A stretch of 64,000 nucleotides of DNA, from positions 125,045,440 through 125,109,439 of the forward strand of contig OY757023.1 in NCBI GenBank assembly GCA_963580285.1, given 5' to 3'. Of the stretch, positions 34,014 to 44,754 are shown one piece after another. The stretch is from Lucinisca nassula. Lineage: Eukaryota; Mollusca; Bivalvia; Lucinida; Lucinidae. The first letter of the stretch is position 1; each line of letters opens with the position of its first letter. The notes under the pieces were generated by a model that did not search any database, had not been told where the DNA came from, and worked only from the letters and a program-made list of their open reading frames with translations. The translations under genes and the position numbers were made by a program.

Positions 34014-34247
34014 ACCAGTTGTTCAAACTAACGATGTCGTTAGTTAATGAACCATTAAGTCTTTGATAAGTTAATATGGCAAACAAGCTAATATTTTTGC
34101 TGAAAAATTGTGAGCAGCTTTTGCAAAAGCTGTTCACATTTTTTTCAGCAAAATACCAGAATTTTAGATATTGTACTTGGTAGAACACTTAACAATATAA
34201 CCACTAATGAGCTCGTTAAGCTAACTAGGCTTTGAACAAATGGACCC
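34014..34247. mobile_element. MITE B copy
   Basis: Complete palindromic copy (CCAGTTGTTCAAACTAACGA to CTTTGAACAAATGGACC). Confidence 0.8.
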
Positions 34248-34849
34248 TGGTTTCTTGTCTCCTAGCAGATACTTTATATGAAATGCCAAGCCTTGTCTTG
34301 GAAAAATAAAATTAAAAGCTTAAAAATGTGATCTATGTTTCTGGAAATTGTGCTTTATGGGTTAATGTATGTTTGAAAAATCAATGCCACAAAGTATGCT
34401 GCCCTGCGGATCTGGGCCTTAACTGGAGACTTCCTGTGTAAAGGGAGTTGCCCCATGTTGCAATTATTAAATGTATAAGCTTTCATTCTGCAAGTTTGGA
34501 GTACTGCTTAATGTGGAACTGTGCAAGCAGTGAGGGCCATCAAAACATACATTGATTCAAAACAGCCTTCGCCTTAGGTAGGTGGGCTATCTAAGCCAGG
34601 TTTTGTCCAAGTCAACACAATTAAGGTCACTTTGATCTTCTACTGGGTAGGAGGTCAAGGTTGCAACCACCGTTTCAGAAATTATATGTTTCACGGGTAA
34701 GCTACATTGTCTGGTAATACATTTTGTTGTTTATAACATATTTTAAAGAAAGCCTATTATATGAATGAACTTATGGGCCAACACATTAGAAAAGGGTCCT
34801 TATCGTTTTCTGGTATATTTTTCTTCATATGCGCAGTCAATTAATAGTG
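34248..34849. other. Intergenic, no gene seen
   Basis: Downstream of the transporter. It contains an AATAAA near 34303 that could be a distant polyadenylation signal, but nothing else supports it. Confidence 0.4.
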
Positions 34850-34945
34850 CCCAATTACCCAACTAGCAGGACAACATCGGGCCGACAGCGATACGACGTG
34901 GCAACTTCGTATCGGTGTTGGCGCGACGTCGGCCCGCTGTTTTGG
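34850..34945. mobile_element. Short GACGTCGG palindrome
   Basis: ACATCGGGCCGACAGCGATA with CGTATCGGTGTTGGCGCGAC and GTCGGCCCGCTGTTT. It is related to the palindrome that repeat G interrupts at 36590-36910. Confidence 0.65.
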
Positions 34946-35068
34946 TCTTGGTAGGGTAGCTACACGTCTGTGAGCAACAAAGGTGCATATATGCAGGCTC
35001 GTCTTAGACTTTGCTGGCCGCATGTGCAGCAAGTACCTTTTCTCTTGAGCTGGCACATATTATATACG

Positions 35069-35302
35069 AGCCCCGCCAAGCGAATTTGTGTCTTCGAGCA
35101 TTCCGTCATGACAAATTTTAAGTGCGCATGCCCAGCCATTCAGAGGGGCCAGGGATATGGCTTTCTGTCTGAAGGTTCCTCTTGATTCACTGCTTGTATG
35201 AGCGAGCAGCGAAGGTTCTGGTGAGACTGCGCGGATGCGCAGGCTCACCTGAACCTTCGCTGCTCGCATGGGCGATAAGTACCAAAATCGCTTGACGGGG
35301 CC
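35069..35302 (-). mobile_element. Repeat G copy
   Basis: Reverse-strand copy, close to the family consensus, with the hairpin intact. Confidence 0.83.
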
Positions 35303-35439
35303 CATACTATTATACTACGATGTTGTGTTGTCATGTATATGTATAGTTTATTTTTGTTGCATAAAAAGTAAATTATATGTTGCTTTCTTTTGTTTATTGA
35401 TCACATGATAATACTATCACAAACTAGAAATGTGTCAAT

Positions 35440-36590
35440 ACAACACAAATGCCCCCGCCCAAGGACCCCCCCCCAATCACCTTAAGGTCATGCGGTAGGG
35501 ACCGGGTTATGGCTGAATGAAACTTTTGACATGCATCTATCATCATTCCAAATATGTAGCAAATCCATGACATGGTTCAAGAAATATGAGCTCTCAAAAA
35601 AACATAATATAAAAAATTTCTATGTCTGTGACCTTGACCTTCAGTTAAGGGGTGGGGGGTATGGCTCAATAAAACTTTGGACCTGCAACTACCGTCATAC
35701 CAAATATGAAGCAAATCCATTATAGAGTTTGGAAAATATAAGCTATTAACATACTTAATTTTGAAAATTTCTATGTCTGCGACCTTGCCCTTGAAGTCAT
35801 AGGCATGAGTTGGGGTATTACTGAATAAATCTTTGGACCTGCATCTATCATTAAACCAAATATGAATCAAATGAATCATAAAAGTTAAAATTCAACATGG
35901 TACAAATACCTTACTTAACCTGAGTGTTAAACATTAAAAATTTCTAAGTCCGTGACCTTGACCTTGAGACCATGGGTAGGTGTGGGGGTATTGCTGGATA
36001 AAACTTGGGACCCATATCTATCATCATACTAAATATAAACCACATCCATTGCATGGTTTGAAAAATATGAGCTCAAGTTCTACCCTGACCAAAAACCTTA
36101 ACCTGAGTGTTAAACATTAAAAATTTCTAAGTCCGTGACCTTGACCTCATGTGTAGGTGTGGGGGTATTGCTGGATAAAACTTTGGACCCATATCTATCA
36201 TCATACTAAATATAAACCACATCCATTGCATGGTTTGAAAAATATGAGCTCAAGTTCTACCCTGACCAAAAACCTAAACCTGAGTGTTAAACATTAAAAA
36301 TTTCTAAGTCCGGGACCTTGACCTTGAGACCATGTGTAGGTGTGGGGGTATTGCTGGATAAAACTTTGGACCCATATCTATCATCATACTAAATATAAAC
36401 CACATCCATCGCATGGTTTGAAAAATATGAGCTCTACCCTGACCGAAAACCTTAACCTGAGTCTAACAGGATTACGTACGTACACACTTTCGTACAGAAG
36501 GACGTACATTCGGACGCACGTACGCACGTACCCACGTACGGAAAACAAAAAAACTATATGCCCCCGCCATCATACGATGCGGGGGCATAA
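35440..36590 (-). repeat. Iterated ~180-bp array with TGCCCCCGC inverted ends
   Basis: The left end ATGCCCCCGCC (35452) is mirrored by GCGGGGGCATAA (about 36579-36590). Units carry GTGACCTTGACCTTGAG and TATCATCATACTAAATATAA. A GTACG-rich tract (36472-36540) precedes the right end. Confidence 0.87.
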
Positions 36591-36630
36591 ACAGCGGGCC
36601 AACGTCGGGCGGACAGTGATACGACATTTG

Positions 36631-36864
36631 GGCCCCGTCAAGCGATTTTGGAACTTATCGCCTATGCGAGCAGCGAAGGTTCAGGCGAGCCTGCGCATCC
36701 GCGCAGTCTCGCCAGAACCTTCGCTGCTCGCTCATACAAGCAGTGAATCAAGAGGAACCTTCAGACAGAAAGTCATATCCCTGGCCCCTCTGAATGGCTG
36801 GGCATGCGCAGTTAAAATTTGTCATGACGGAATGCTCGAAGACCCAAATTCGCTTGGCGGGGCT
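36631..36864 (+). mobile_element. Repeat G copy with 6-bp TSD in another palindrome
   Basis: Flanked by CATTTG at 36625-36630 and 36865-36870. The interrupted host is a palindrome, GGACAGTGATACGAC on the left and GTCGTATCGCTGTCGGCC on the right. Confidence 0.85.
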
Positions 36865-37224
36865 CATTTGATACGTCGTATCGCTGTCGGCCCCGACGTT
36901 GGTCTGACATACTTTGGTGACTGGGATATGAGCCCGCAGTGCAAGAAATCTAGCGGTTCCTCAGTTAATTGCGGTGCATCATTTTATAAGAGTTAACGTT
37001 ATAACAGCATCACATTTACAAAAATCTGTAAAATAATTATACATGACATTGTGCAGAAGCCAACATTACGACATGGAATTTAGGGATTTAACAGATGCGT
37101 AAAGAATTTTCTTATTTCTACCTCAAAACAATAAATTGTGAATATATTCGTTTGAATCGCTCCATAGCTGGTGAATAGCAAGTAAGATAGTACTAAATAA
37201 GTTCTTTGTTTTGAGAGGATGACC

Positions 37225-37645
37225 CAATTGGCACAACCAGTGTTGCACTGATGAGTTAGGAGGCCTTCATGCGGACTGAGCAAATTATTTGTCTTAATTG
37301 CGACGGAAGTAAGGGCGAGGATTGTGGCCACGTAAAATCGATTTAACCCCCCACCCCCTAGTGGAAATCGTTTTCCCTGACCTTTCCAAGGCGGTTCTTC
37401 TGTCGCAGTTTATTTTTGTTATGGTTTGTCTTTGGATGTTTGTGTCGCTAATATTATATTATTTTGGATAGCCTATTGGCCATTTTGTGGGAAAGTAACT
37501 GTCTTTTTGGCTTTCCGCTATTGATTTTTCCATTATGGTTTATTGATTCATGTTTGTGTTTCTTTACCTTTGATGTCTCTGATGGGAGCTGTGGGTTAAT
37601 TGTATCAATTCCTGATCATTGCCTCCACTTCTATTTTACATGGGG
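37225..37645 (+). repeat. Interspersed repeat H copy
   Basis: Carries TGTTGCACTGATGAGTTAGG, GGCGGTTCTTCTGTCGCAGT and CAATTCCTGATCATTGCCTC. Confidence 0.72.
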
Positions 37646-37863
37646 CCTTCTTTTAAAAAGCATTTACATGTAACCGTAACATAAGCATATTGCATTTACA
37701 GGAAGAGGAATGAAAAAAAAAGAACAAGATGAAAAATAGAACAATGAAAATGATACATGTATATATACAATGCAAAACTGTGGTGGAGGCATAAATGTCT
37801 ACAATATGTAGAATAAAGTTACTCCTTCTTTGCAATCCACTCAACTATATTCTTAGTAAAACT

Positions 37864-38026
37864 AGAAGCCTCCGTGGTGTAAAGGTTACGCTACTCGCCT
37901 TGTAAACCCGGGGTTGCAGGATCGATCCCGGGCTTCTCCAAACTTTCGCATGAGTCTTTAAACCGAGGTCCCGTCTTCGTATGACCTTAGCTGTTGGTTG
38001 GAGTAAAACTCAAAACACTCACTTAC
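37864..38026 (+). mobile_element. SINE1 copy with 13-bp TSD
   Basis: Same family as the element at 275. It is flanked by TCTTAGTAAAACT at 37851-37863 and 38027-38039. Confidence 0.88.
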
Positions 38027-38057
38027 TCTTAGTAAAACTGTTGAGCGTTGACGAATT

Positions 38058-38270
38058 CTTAACCCTTCTCTTGCTGAATATTCAGTTTAGCCACACCCAT
38101 TTCTGACTTTGAACCAATCAGATCACTTGATGTAATTTATTCCTACAAAATCATTAATTGAATGTCAAACAGTGTAGATCCTGATCAGATGGCTTCTTCA
38201 GAAGCCATCTGATCTGGATCTACACTGTTTTCAAAGATAGGGGTTGTCGTGAACTGCTGGAAAAGAGTTA
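38058..38270. mobile_element. MITE C (TTAA-flanked)
   Basis: The start TTAACCCTTCTCTTGCTGAA is mirrored at the end by a CTGGAAAAGAGTTAA form. The centre is the palindrome GATCAGATGGCTTCTTCAGA with AGCCATCTGATC. TTAA at both ends suggests piggyBac-type mobilisation (inference). Confidence 0.8.
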
Positions 38271-38672
38271 ATATACATTGAAATAGTATTCCATACGACC
38301 AGTCCAGAGAACGATAACAAACTGTTATTTGGTTTAGGGATACAAACATTCTAATTCGAAACAGACAGTAATGCCATCTTAGGTAACTATTCGCCCATAG
38401 CTGAAAAAGATCTTAAATACATATAGTGTGGAACCATACTATGCACCACTTTACACATTGTTTTTACTTTGTTGATAAGTATACATTTTGATCAAAAGTT
38501 AATATGTTAAGACATCTCCTTGCAGTATCAAGATCGGAATATTCAGTCCCTAAAACAATTTACAAACTCGCCTTTGAAGTTCATTTATTTGAGAAACATA
38601 GATGAATTTCGCCATACAATATTGCAATAATTGATATGCATTATTTAAAAAACGCCCTGTGCTCTATACAAA

Positions 38673-39230
38673 TACCGTATTCCTCCCATTTAGCGCCCCA
38701 GCTCCTATAAGCGCACATCACTGTTTTTCCAAGAACAAAATAACAAGCATTCCTTCTGCTGTCAGAGGAAAAAATATTTTGGCTTACCTAAGTAATGATT
38801 TCAGCCTTACATCATTCTGTAGATTATATTTTCTTGTCCTTTGGGATCATTGATTCCATAGTGGAATTTTGAAAATATCTGAGGGTCACTGATGAGGCCT
38901 AATTGGCCGAAACTAGCTAGTCTGGCCCAGAAAACATGTACACTCCATATTTTTTGGTTCTGTGGTGTATTCCTTGCTTCCAAAGGATAACCCTTTTATA
39001 GAACATATTTCAATCATCACCCATATGCTGTAAATCATATCACTGCTATCACAGTGCCTGTGTTGACCACTTGGTACTTCACATATCATAATTCCACCAT
39101 ATTCTAATGGAAAACTACCGCTAGTAATGGGTTTTAAAGTCTCTGTTCTGGTAAAATTTTTGTCGAATAAGCGCCCCACCTTTTTCCAATTTTTTAAGCG
39201 TCCAGGGCGCTAAATGAGAGGAATACGGTA
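38673..39230. mobile_element. Inverted-repeat DNA element carrying the hammerhead unit
   Basis: The ends are TACCGTATTCCTCCCATTTA and, on the other strand, TACCGTATTCCTCTCATTTA, followed by AGCGCC on both sides. These are terminal inverted repeats of about 25 bp. No transposase is encoded. The hammerhead unit at 38832-39005 is internal, either inserted or part of the element. Confidence 0.7.
38832..39005 (+). ncRNA. Hammerhead-ribozyme-bearing repeat unit, copy 1
   Basis: The core is complete. CTGATGA lies at 38889-38895. Stem II is GGCC (38896-38899) with loop TAATT and GGCC (38905-38908). GAAAC follows at 38909-38913, and the cleavage triplet GTC is at 38920-38922. Stem I is GGGTCA (38883-38888) paired with TGGCCC (38923-38928), five Watson-Crick pairs and one G-U. 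The segment between GAAAC and the triplet is self-complementary (TAGCTA), the very short stem III typical of animal retrotransposon and retrozyme hammerheads that act as dimers. About 175 bp around it recur at 44088-44263. The unit lies inside a larger inverted-repeat element (38673-39230). Confidence 0.75.
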
Positions 39231-39388
39231 TATCATTTTATAAAATGAAGTGGGACCAGTGACAATTCGATTCTGAGTTTTTATTGAAAGATTTCCAATG
39301 TTTTCGCTACACTAACCACAGTTTAGGTTAGAGTCTATTTGAGGATAGACTTTGAGAATCAGCGTCACAAATCATCACCAACCGCACA

Positions 39389-39596
39389 CGAGTACTGGTA
39401 AACCGCTTAGAGGATCTAAGCCTGCCCAGGCAAAGTGGTGCGAGTCGGAACGCCCATGCTTATAAACCCTCATTGGGCCACAAGGCTTGAAATGTCATTT
39501 CATCTCAATGTCGGGTAAAAGTCCCACAAAATTGGAAGCAACGTCTCCAAAATGACCTATAGTGTTGACGGGGACGTTAAACCTCAAATCAAACAA
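39389..39596 (+). mobile_element. SINE3, 5'-truncated
   Basis: Begins at the AGTACTGGTAAACCGCTTAG region and runs through to the family tail. Confidence 0.78.
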
Positions 39597-39803
39597 TCAT
39601 CACGAAAACACACCTATATAATCAATGGGTGGGGGCCGTGGGGGTGTGCCCTTGAAAATAGGGTCAAGGACACCAAAATCTAATCAAATCTTTGGTAGAT
39701 AATAGTGACATAGTGTACCAAGTATGACCAAATTTCATAAATGAGTTCATGAGATTGACTGCCGACAAGCCCTTTCTGGCCCAAAATAGATGTGTTTTTT
39801 TTC

Positions 39804-39823
39804 GGGGGGGGGGGGGGGGGGGG
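39804..39823. repeat. Poly-G tract
   Basis: Around 20 G following TTTTTTTTCGG, in a repeat with AAATTTCATAAATGAGTTCA. Confidence 0.9.
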
Positions 39824-39993
39824 CTGTACCCCTGAAAGAGATCATGGTCATCAAAGCCAAATATCTGTTTTCCTCCATCCTAGTGATGTTACCATGCAAG
39901 TTTGGTCAGAATCCATCAATCTGTTCAGGAGATATAGTGCTTTGAAGTGCAAATGTCATTGCCCATGCAAATGGGATCTGCACCAAAAACATG

Positions 39994-41143
39994 AGGACTG
40001 TTCAAATATGAATGCAACTAAGCACATAAAAATGATTCCGTGATAGATTTCGATGAAAAATTTATTTTGTCCCCTCATAGTATTCACCTTTAACAGATAT
40101 ACAAACTTTCAGTCTTCTGATCCAATCATTGAATGCATTTTGGTAGTCTTTTCGAGGTATACTATGAAGGCACTGGAATATTGCAGAACCGAGGTGTTTG
40201 CGCTGTACAAATTTTCGATCAGAAAGGTATTTTTTCAGCCGCGGGAACAAAAAAAAAGTCACACGGGGCAAGGCCAGGGGAATACGGGGGGTAAGGGAGT
40301 TCAACAACCTTTTCCTGCTTCAGATAGTCTTGCACAATGAACGCCTTGTGAGATGACGCATTGTCATGAAGCAATCTGACATTGGCCAAACCAGTTGCGG
40401 GTCTTCGTTCTTTGAAATATTTCTTCAACTTTCGAAGAACTTTATTCTTGTAAAACTTCGCATTTACAGATTTGCCTTTAGGCACAGCAATCTGAATAGC
40501 AGGGCCCTGATTTGAAAAGAATATGGCATACATTACCTTCTTGACGCTCATGGTCCGCATTGCAATGCATGGTCTTTTGCAATATTTTGTTGCCCATATT
40601 TTGTTCTGAATCTTTTGTTTTGGCTCAAAAAAGTGAACCCATGTCTCGTCACCTGTGACGACATTAGCGAAAGACCGTGCATTATAATTTGGAAGCTTTT
40701 TAAGCAACTTCTCGGTGCACTGAACGCGTGTCATTTCCTGCTCATCTGTCAACAGATGGGGAATCCATCTAGCACAGATCTTTCTCATTTTCAAATCCCG
40801 TTTCAGAATTGTATGAGCTGCTCCTAATGAGATGCCAACCATACTAGCTATTTGCCTAGTGGTATAATGTCTTTGCACCGTATACCAAGAATACAACGAT
40901 TCTTAATATAGAACCGGATTTCAACGGCGTACTCTGACCTTCTTCCAACCATGTTTTGTATTAGTATACAAGAGTAGACAGTGTTTATCGTACTATATAC
41001 ATGGCTAAAGTGGATGGATTTTAACAGGTTTGGTATCAATGTATAGGTAAAATGTTTTTCTACGCTGTGATATTTATTTCCAGGTGATTTTCGCATTAGC
41101 GCATGAGAAAACGTTCTCCTTGCATTCATATTTGAACAGTCCC
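39994..41143 (-). mobile_element. mariner element with terminal inverted repeats
   Basis: The left end (GGACTGTTCAAATATGAATG from about 39995) is repeated inverted at the right end (CATTCATATTTGAACAGTCC, ending about 41142). Together they enclose the transposase at 40062-40952. The element is about 1.15 kb. A TA follows the right end; the left TA is degraded. The insertion lies in G-rich repeat DNA. Confidence 0.82.
40062..40952 (-). pseudogene. mariner-type transposase, nearly intact, two frameshifts
   Basis: This is a cut-and-paste transposase of the Tc1/mariner superfamily. The start MVGRRSEYAVEIRFYIKNR (ATG at 40952) shifts frame into a helix-turn-helix segment (TTRQIASMVGISLGAAHTIL) and WIPHLLTDEQ. 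The catalytic domain follows: VTGDETWVHFFEP (first D), LLHDNASSHK (second D), YPPYSPGLAPCDFFF (third D). There are 34 residues between the last two aspartates, i.e. DD34D. A frameshift at an A run near 40250 separates the C-terminal part, which ends GEYYEGTK then TAA at 40062. About 297 residues are recoverable against roughly 345 for typical mariners. All three acidic residues remain. Confidence 0.88.
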
Positions 41144-41519
41144 CGTATGTTCCCCTCTCCTCTCCTTAAGTGTGTGTGTGTGTGGGGGGGGGGGGGGGAT
41201 TATTAACACTTGGTATACAACAAAAACTACAGATGTTCTTTCAGAGATGTATAGTTTTATTAGAAATTATTTAAAAGAAATGAGAAAAATATAAAATATA
41301 TATATAGTCATTATTGCAATAATCTGGAAGAGAAAAATGTCAGAAATACAGAACTTCATTTAACTAAACACTCTATGACTCTCTAACAAATGAATGTAAC
41401 ATGCTATAAATCAAGAAATAACAAAAGTATCTACTAGTAACACTCTGGAAAATATTCTTCTGCCATGGCATTTCCTTTCTCATTTGTATTCTATATGGTC
41501 CTGTAAGCAGTTATACATA

Positions 41520-41695
41520 AGCAGTTAACACATAGAGGGCACATTCTTTTGCCAGAAACTGACAACTGCCCTTCTTGAATCAGAGGAAGGGAGAAGATGA
41601 CCACAGAAAAGATTTCATGATCAATCTTTATGAAAGAATGTGGTGTCGAACCTGCACCTTCCTGATCATCATTACTAAGGCTTTAACCCTTATCT
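41520..41695 (-). mobile_element. SINE2 fragment
   Basis: Internal part of the SINE2 body (GCCAGAAACTGACAACTGCC) without an intact head or tail. Confidence 0.7.
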
Positions 41696-41872
41696 TTCTG
41701 AATAAATTAATTTAGCCACACCCATTGCCGACTATCATCCAATCAAATTATTAGATATAATGCATTCATTCAAGTCACAAACTGCATGACAACAGTAGAT
41801 CCTGATCAGAAGCCATCTGATCTGGTTCTACACTGTTTGCGAAGGTAGGGGTTGTTGTGTTAAGCAGGAAAA
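41691..41872. mobile_element. MITE C copy, shortened centre
   Basis: The left end TTAACCCTTATCTTTCTGAA and the right AGCAGGAAAAGGGT flank a reduced central palindrome. Confidence 0.72.
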
Positions 41873-42195
41873 GGGTAGGCGAGGACTGTGGCCATGTAAA
41901 GTCGATTTAAGCCCACCTGTGGAATTCATTTCACTGACTGTTCCAAGGCAGTTCTTCTGTCGTGGTTTACTTTTGTTATGGTTTGTCTTTGAGTGTGTAT
42001 TGCTTATATTATTTTGTTTTGGATAGCCAATTGGCCATTTTGTGGGAAAGTAACTGTCCATTTGGCTTTCTGTTAGTGATGTTTCCATTAGGGTCTAGTT
42101 GTTTCATGTTTGTGTTTCTTTCCCTTGGTGTCTCTGATGGGAGCTGTGGGTTAATTGTATCGATTCCTGATCATTGCCTTCACTTCTATTATTGA
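41872..42195 (+). repeat. Interspersed repeat H copy, 5'-truncated
   Basis: Begins at GTAGGCGAGGACTGTGGCCA and ends at ATTGCCTTCACTTCTATT. Confidence 0.72.
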
Positions 42196-42473
42196 GGGAG
42201 TCTTGACAATTTTGCATTATTAGTTACATCAGTGTCATTGAAAGTTTCCTTTTTCCATTGCAAATTGTACTAATGCGTCTTAATATACCATATTTACCAT
42301 GTGCATTCAGACAGAGAGATCTGAGCAAACTGTAAATCGCAGATGTGAGGCCGTTGACACTGCGTCTTATCATGATCACACTGTTTGCCACTCATCAAGC
42401 TATTTTTACACACAGCATGTGGTAGCCAATTGTACTTGTTCCAATTTTTAGAACAAGTATGGTATTTAAAGTA

Positions 42474-42666
42474 GAGTAAAATTCCTATATTAAGACCATC
42501 TTTGGAACTGTTCAAAAGTGGTCTTTAAGACCATTTTTTAACAGTCCCAAAGGTGGTCCCTGACCAGAGGACATTGTGTGCAGAAAACATGAAGAAAGAA
42601 TAACTGCACCCTTCTAAATAAGCTTTTTAAAGCAGAATTAGTCTTAATTTTAGCGGAATTTCGCTG
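42474..42666. mobile_element. MITE D copy with TA duplication
   Basis: Second copy of the element at 594, with TA at 42472-42473 and 42667-42668 and the same internal hairpin. Confidence 0.78.
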
Positions 42667-42734
42667 TAGTTTAGGTGTCAAAATATTTAGGGTAAATATG
42701 GTAAATCATATTTAATATTATATCATACAGTTCA

Positions 42735-42980
42735 TCAGGAAAACATGCCTATATAATTTTGACCCCCTTGAACCCCACTTTTATAATGTAAAACTGGGGT
42801 TTACAGGGGTAAACCTTATTTTTCTTATTTCTGCTCAGCAGATGAGGCAGTTCTAACGTGTACCTACAATCTACATTTTGAGCAGAAATAAGGAAAATAT
42901 CACAATTTTTCATATCAAAATTTTCATTTTTTGGGCATTAAATTTTACAATGTATATGACTGTATAGGCATGTTTTCGAA
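42735..42980. mobile_element. MITE A copy, one central arm deleted
   Basis: Both ends present (GGAAAACATGCCTATATAAT, TATAGGCATGTTTTCG). The centre is cut to CAGATGAGGCAGTTCTAACG. Confidence 0.75.
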
Positions 42981-42989
42981 ATATTTACT

Positions 42990-43225
42990 AAGGACCCAAT
43001 TGTTCAAAGTATCATAAGCTTGATGAGCTTGTTAGTGGTCAAATTGTTAACAGTTCTAGTAAGTACAATACCTGATGCAGCAGATTTTTTGCTGGAAAAA
43101 TAGGTCTTAGAGAAGCTTTTCACATTTTTTCTTAGGGATACTAGTATCTTTGCCATATTTAATGATCAGTTTTAACAATATGTTAATTAATGACATCATT
43201 AGTTTGGAACAACTTGTCCCTACCT
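42990..43225. mobile_element. MITE B copy, diverged
   Basis: Both ends (CCCAATTGTTCAAAG and GGAACAACTTGTCCC) and the central GAAGCTTTTCACA are recognisable. Confidence 0.72.
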
Positions 43226-43263
43226 ACCAACCAATAATTAGGTCTTAACAATTAATAACCACA

Positions 43264-43541
43264 TCATGAAAACACGCCTATATAATTATGACCCCATTGA
43301 ACCCTACTTTTATATAGTAATACTGGGGTTTGCAGTGGTATACCTTGTTTTTCTTATTTTTTCTGATCTAAAATATAGATTGTAGGTACTCATTAGAACC
43401 GCCTCTATGAGGCGGTTCTAATGAGTACCCACAATCTATATTTTGAGCAGACATAAGAAAAATGTCACAATTTATCATCTTAAAATTTTTGTTTTTTCCA
43501 CGATAAAGTTTATAAGGTATTTGTATAGGCGTGTTTTCGTA
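43264..43541. mobile_element. MITE A, full length
   Basis: Ends ATGAAAACACGCCTATATAA and TATAGGCGTGTTTTCGTAA. Centre CATTAGAACCGCCTCTATGA with GGCGGTTCTAATGAG, paired without mismatch. Confidence 0.83.
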
Positions 43542-43849
43542 ATGACCAACAAAAAACTTGGGTAAAACATAATCACAATCTATAACAATCATGACATACA
43601 CCCACCATGATACTTACAATGAAAGTCACATGGAAATTCCAAAAAGGAATGTAATACTTCTTAAATATGTTCAAATTTATTATAAAATATAAAAAATATT
43701 TCATGAAGGCACATCTTGATTAAAGATAAAATGTTCATACATAGATAACTACTTGCATCCATATATTTAAACAAGACATAAATTTATTCTCAATAAAATC
43801 TATGGGAAACCACACCACACAAAAATTCCCAAGAAAGCAGGTTGCCATT

Positions 43850-44310
43850 TCAAAAGCATGTCTGTGCAACATAGTGCATTCTTTCATAACTCTAAAATGA
43901 ATATTTTTCTTATGAAAATTTGTGATGTTTTTCTTGTTTTTACCCAAAACATAGGTTATGAGTGCTTGTTGGAACCACCTCATTGAGGTGGCTCTAATGA
44001 GTACCTCCAACCTATGTCTTGGAGCAGAAATAAGTCAAAAATAATGTATACCCCTGCAATCAAAGTTTTCCCAATATAAAGTGGGGTCTTGTCCTTTGGG
44101 ATAATTGGTTCCATTGTTGAATTTTGAAAATATTTGAGGGTCACTGATGAGGCCTAATTGGCCGAAACTAGCTAGTATTGCCCAGAAAACATGTACACTC
44201 CATATTTTCTAGTTCTGTGGTGTATTCCTTGCTTCCAAAGGATAACCCTTTCTTGAACTTATTTAAGGGGATGTTCATTACACAGACAAGTTAACATGAA
44301 TAATTGATGG
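43850..44310. mobile_element. MITE A2 copy split by the hammerhead unit
   Basis: Centre GGAACCACCTCATTGAGGTG with paired changes relative to the family. The right part breaks at 44087 and resumes at 44264 around the hammerhead insertion. Confidence 0.75.
44088..44263 (+). ncRNA. Hammerhead-ribozyme-bearing repeat unit, copy 2
   Basis: This is a second copy of the unit at 38832-39005. CTGATGA is at 44144-44150, with an identical stem II and loop and GAAAC at 44164-44168. The cleavage triplet is GTA (44175-44177) instead of GTC. Stem I, GGGTCA with TTGCCC, has one mismatch. The unit interrupts a palindromic MITE A copy: the host sequence stops at GTGGGGT (ending 44087) and resumes at TAAGGGG (44264 on). 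The inserted length is therefore readable as about 176 bp. Under the NUH rule GTA can still be cut, but this copy looks weaker than copy 1. Confidence 0.68.
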
Positions 44311-44540
44311 CTAACAAAGTGTATGCATAGATGTAAGTTTGATAATAATGGACAGAGCATTTACTTTACGCTGATGTCCACATCCATACTTGCTATAATA
44401 ACATATTTTTCTTTATTATATAATGTTGGAAGTGAAATACTTATTTCCTTACTGTGTTTCCTTACTGTGATGTAAAAGGGTTGATGTGAATATTCACACT
44501 GGCAATTCATATTTCACAATCCACCCTCTAACATCATGTG

Positions 44541-44753
44541 TTAACCCTTGTCCTGCTGAATATTCATATATGCCACACCCACTACCGATTATCAACCAAT
44601 CAGATTGCTTGATACAAATTATTGCAACACATTCACAATCTGAATGGCAAACAATGTAGATCCTGATCAGATGGCTTCGTCAGAAGCCATCTGATCTGGA
44701 TCTACATTGTTTCAAAGATAAGGCATATCCGGGATTAGCAGGACAAGGGTTAA
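44541..44753. mobile_element. MITE C, well preserved
   Basis: TTAACCCTTGTCCTGCTGAA at the left and AGCAGGACAAGGGTTAA at the right are near-perfect inverses. Confidence 0.83.
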
Positions 44754-44754
44754 C

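Noticed and set aside
36340..36996. 218-residue open frame
   Set aside because: It runs through the iterated array and repeat G. The same partial reading appears wherever repeat G occurs, so it reflects shared repeat sequence and not a gene.
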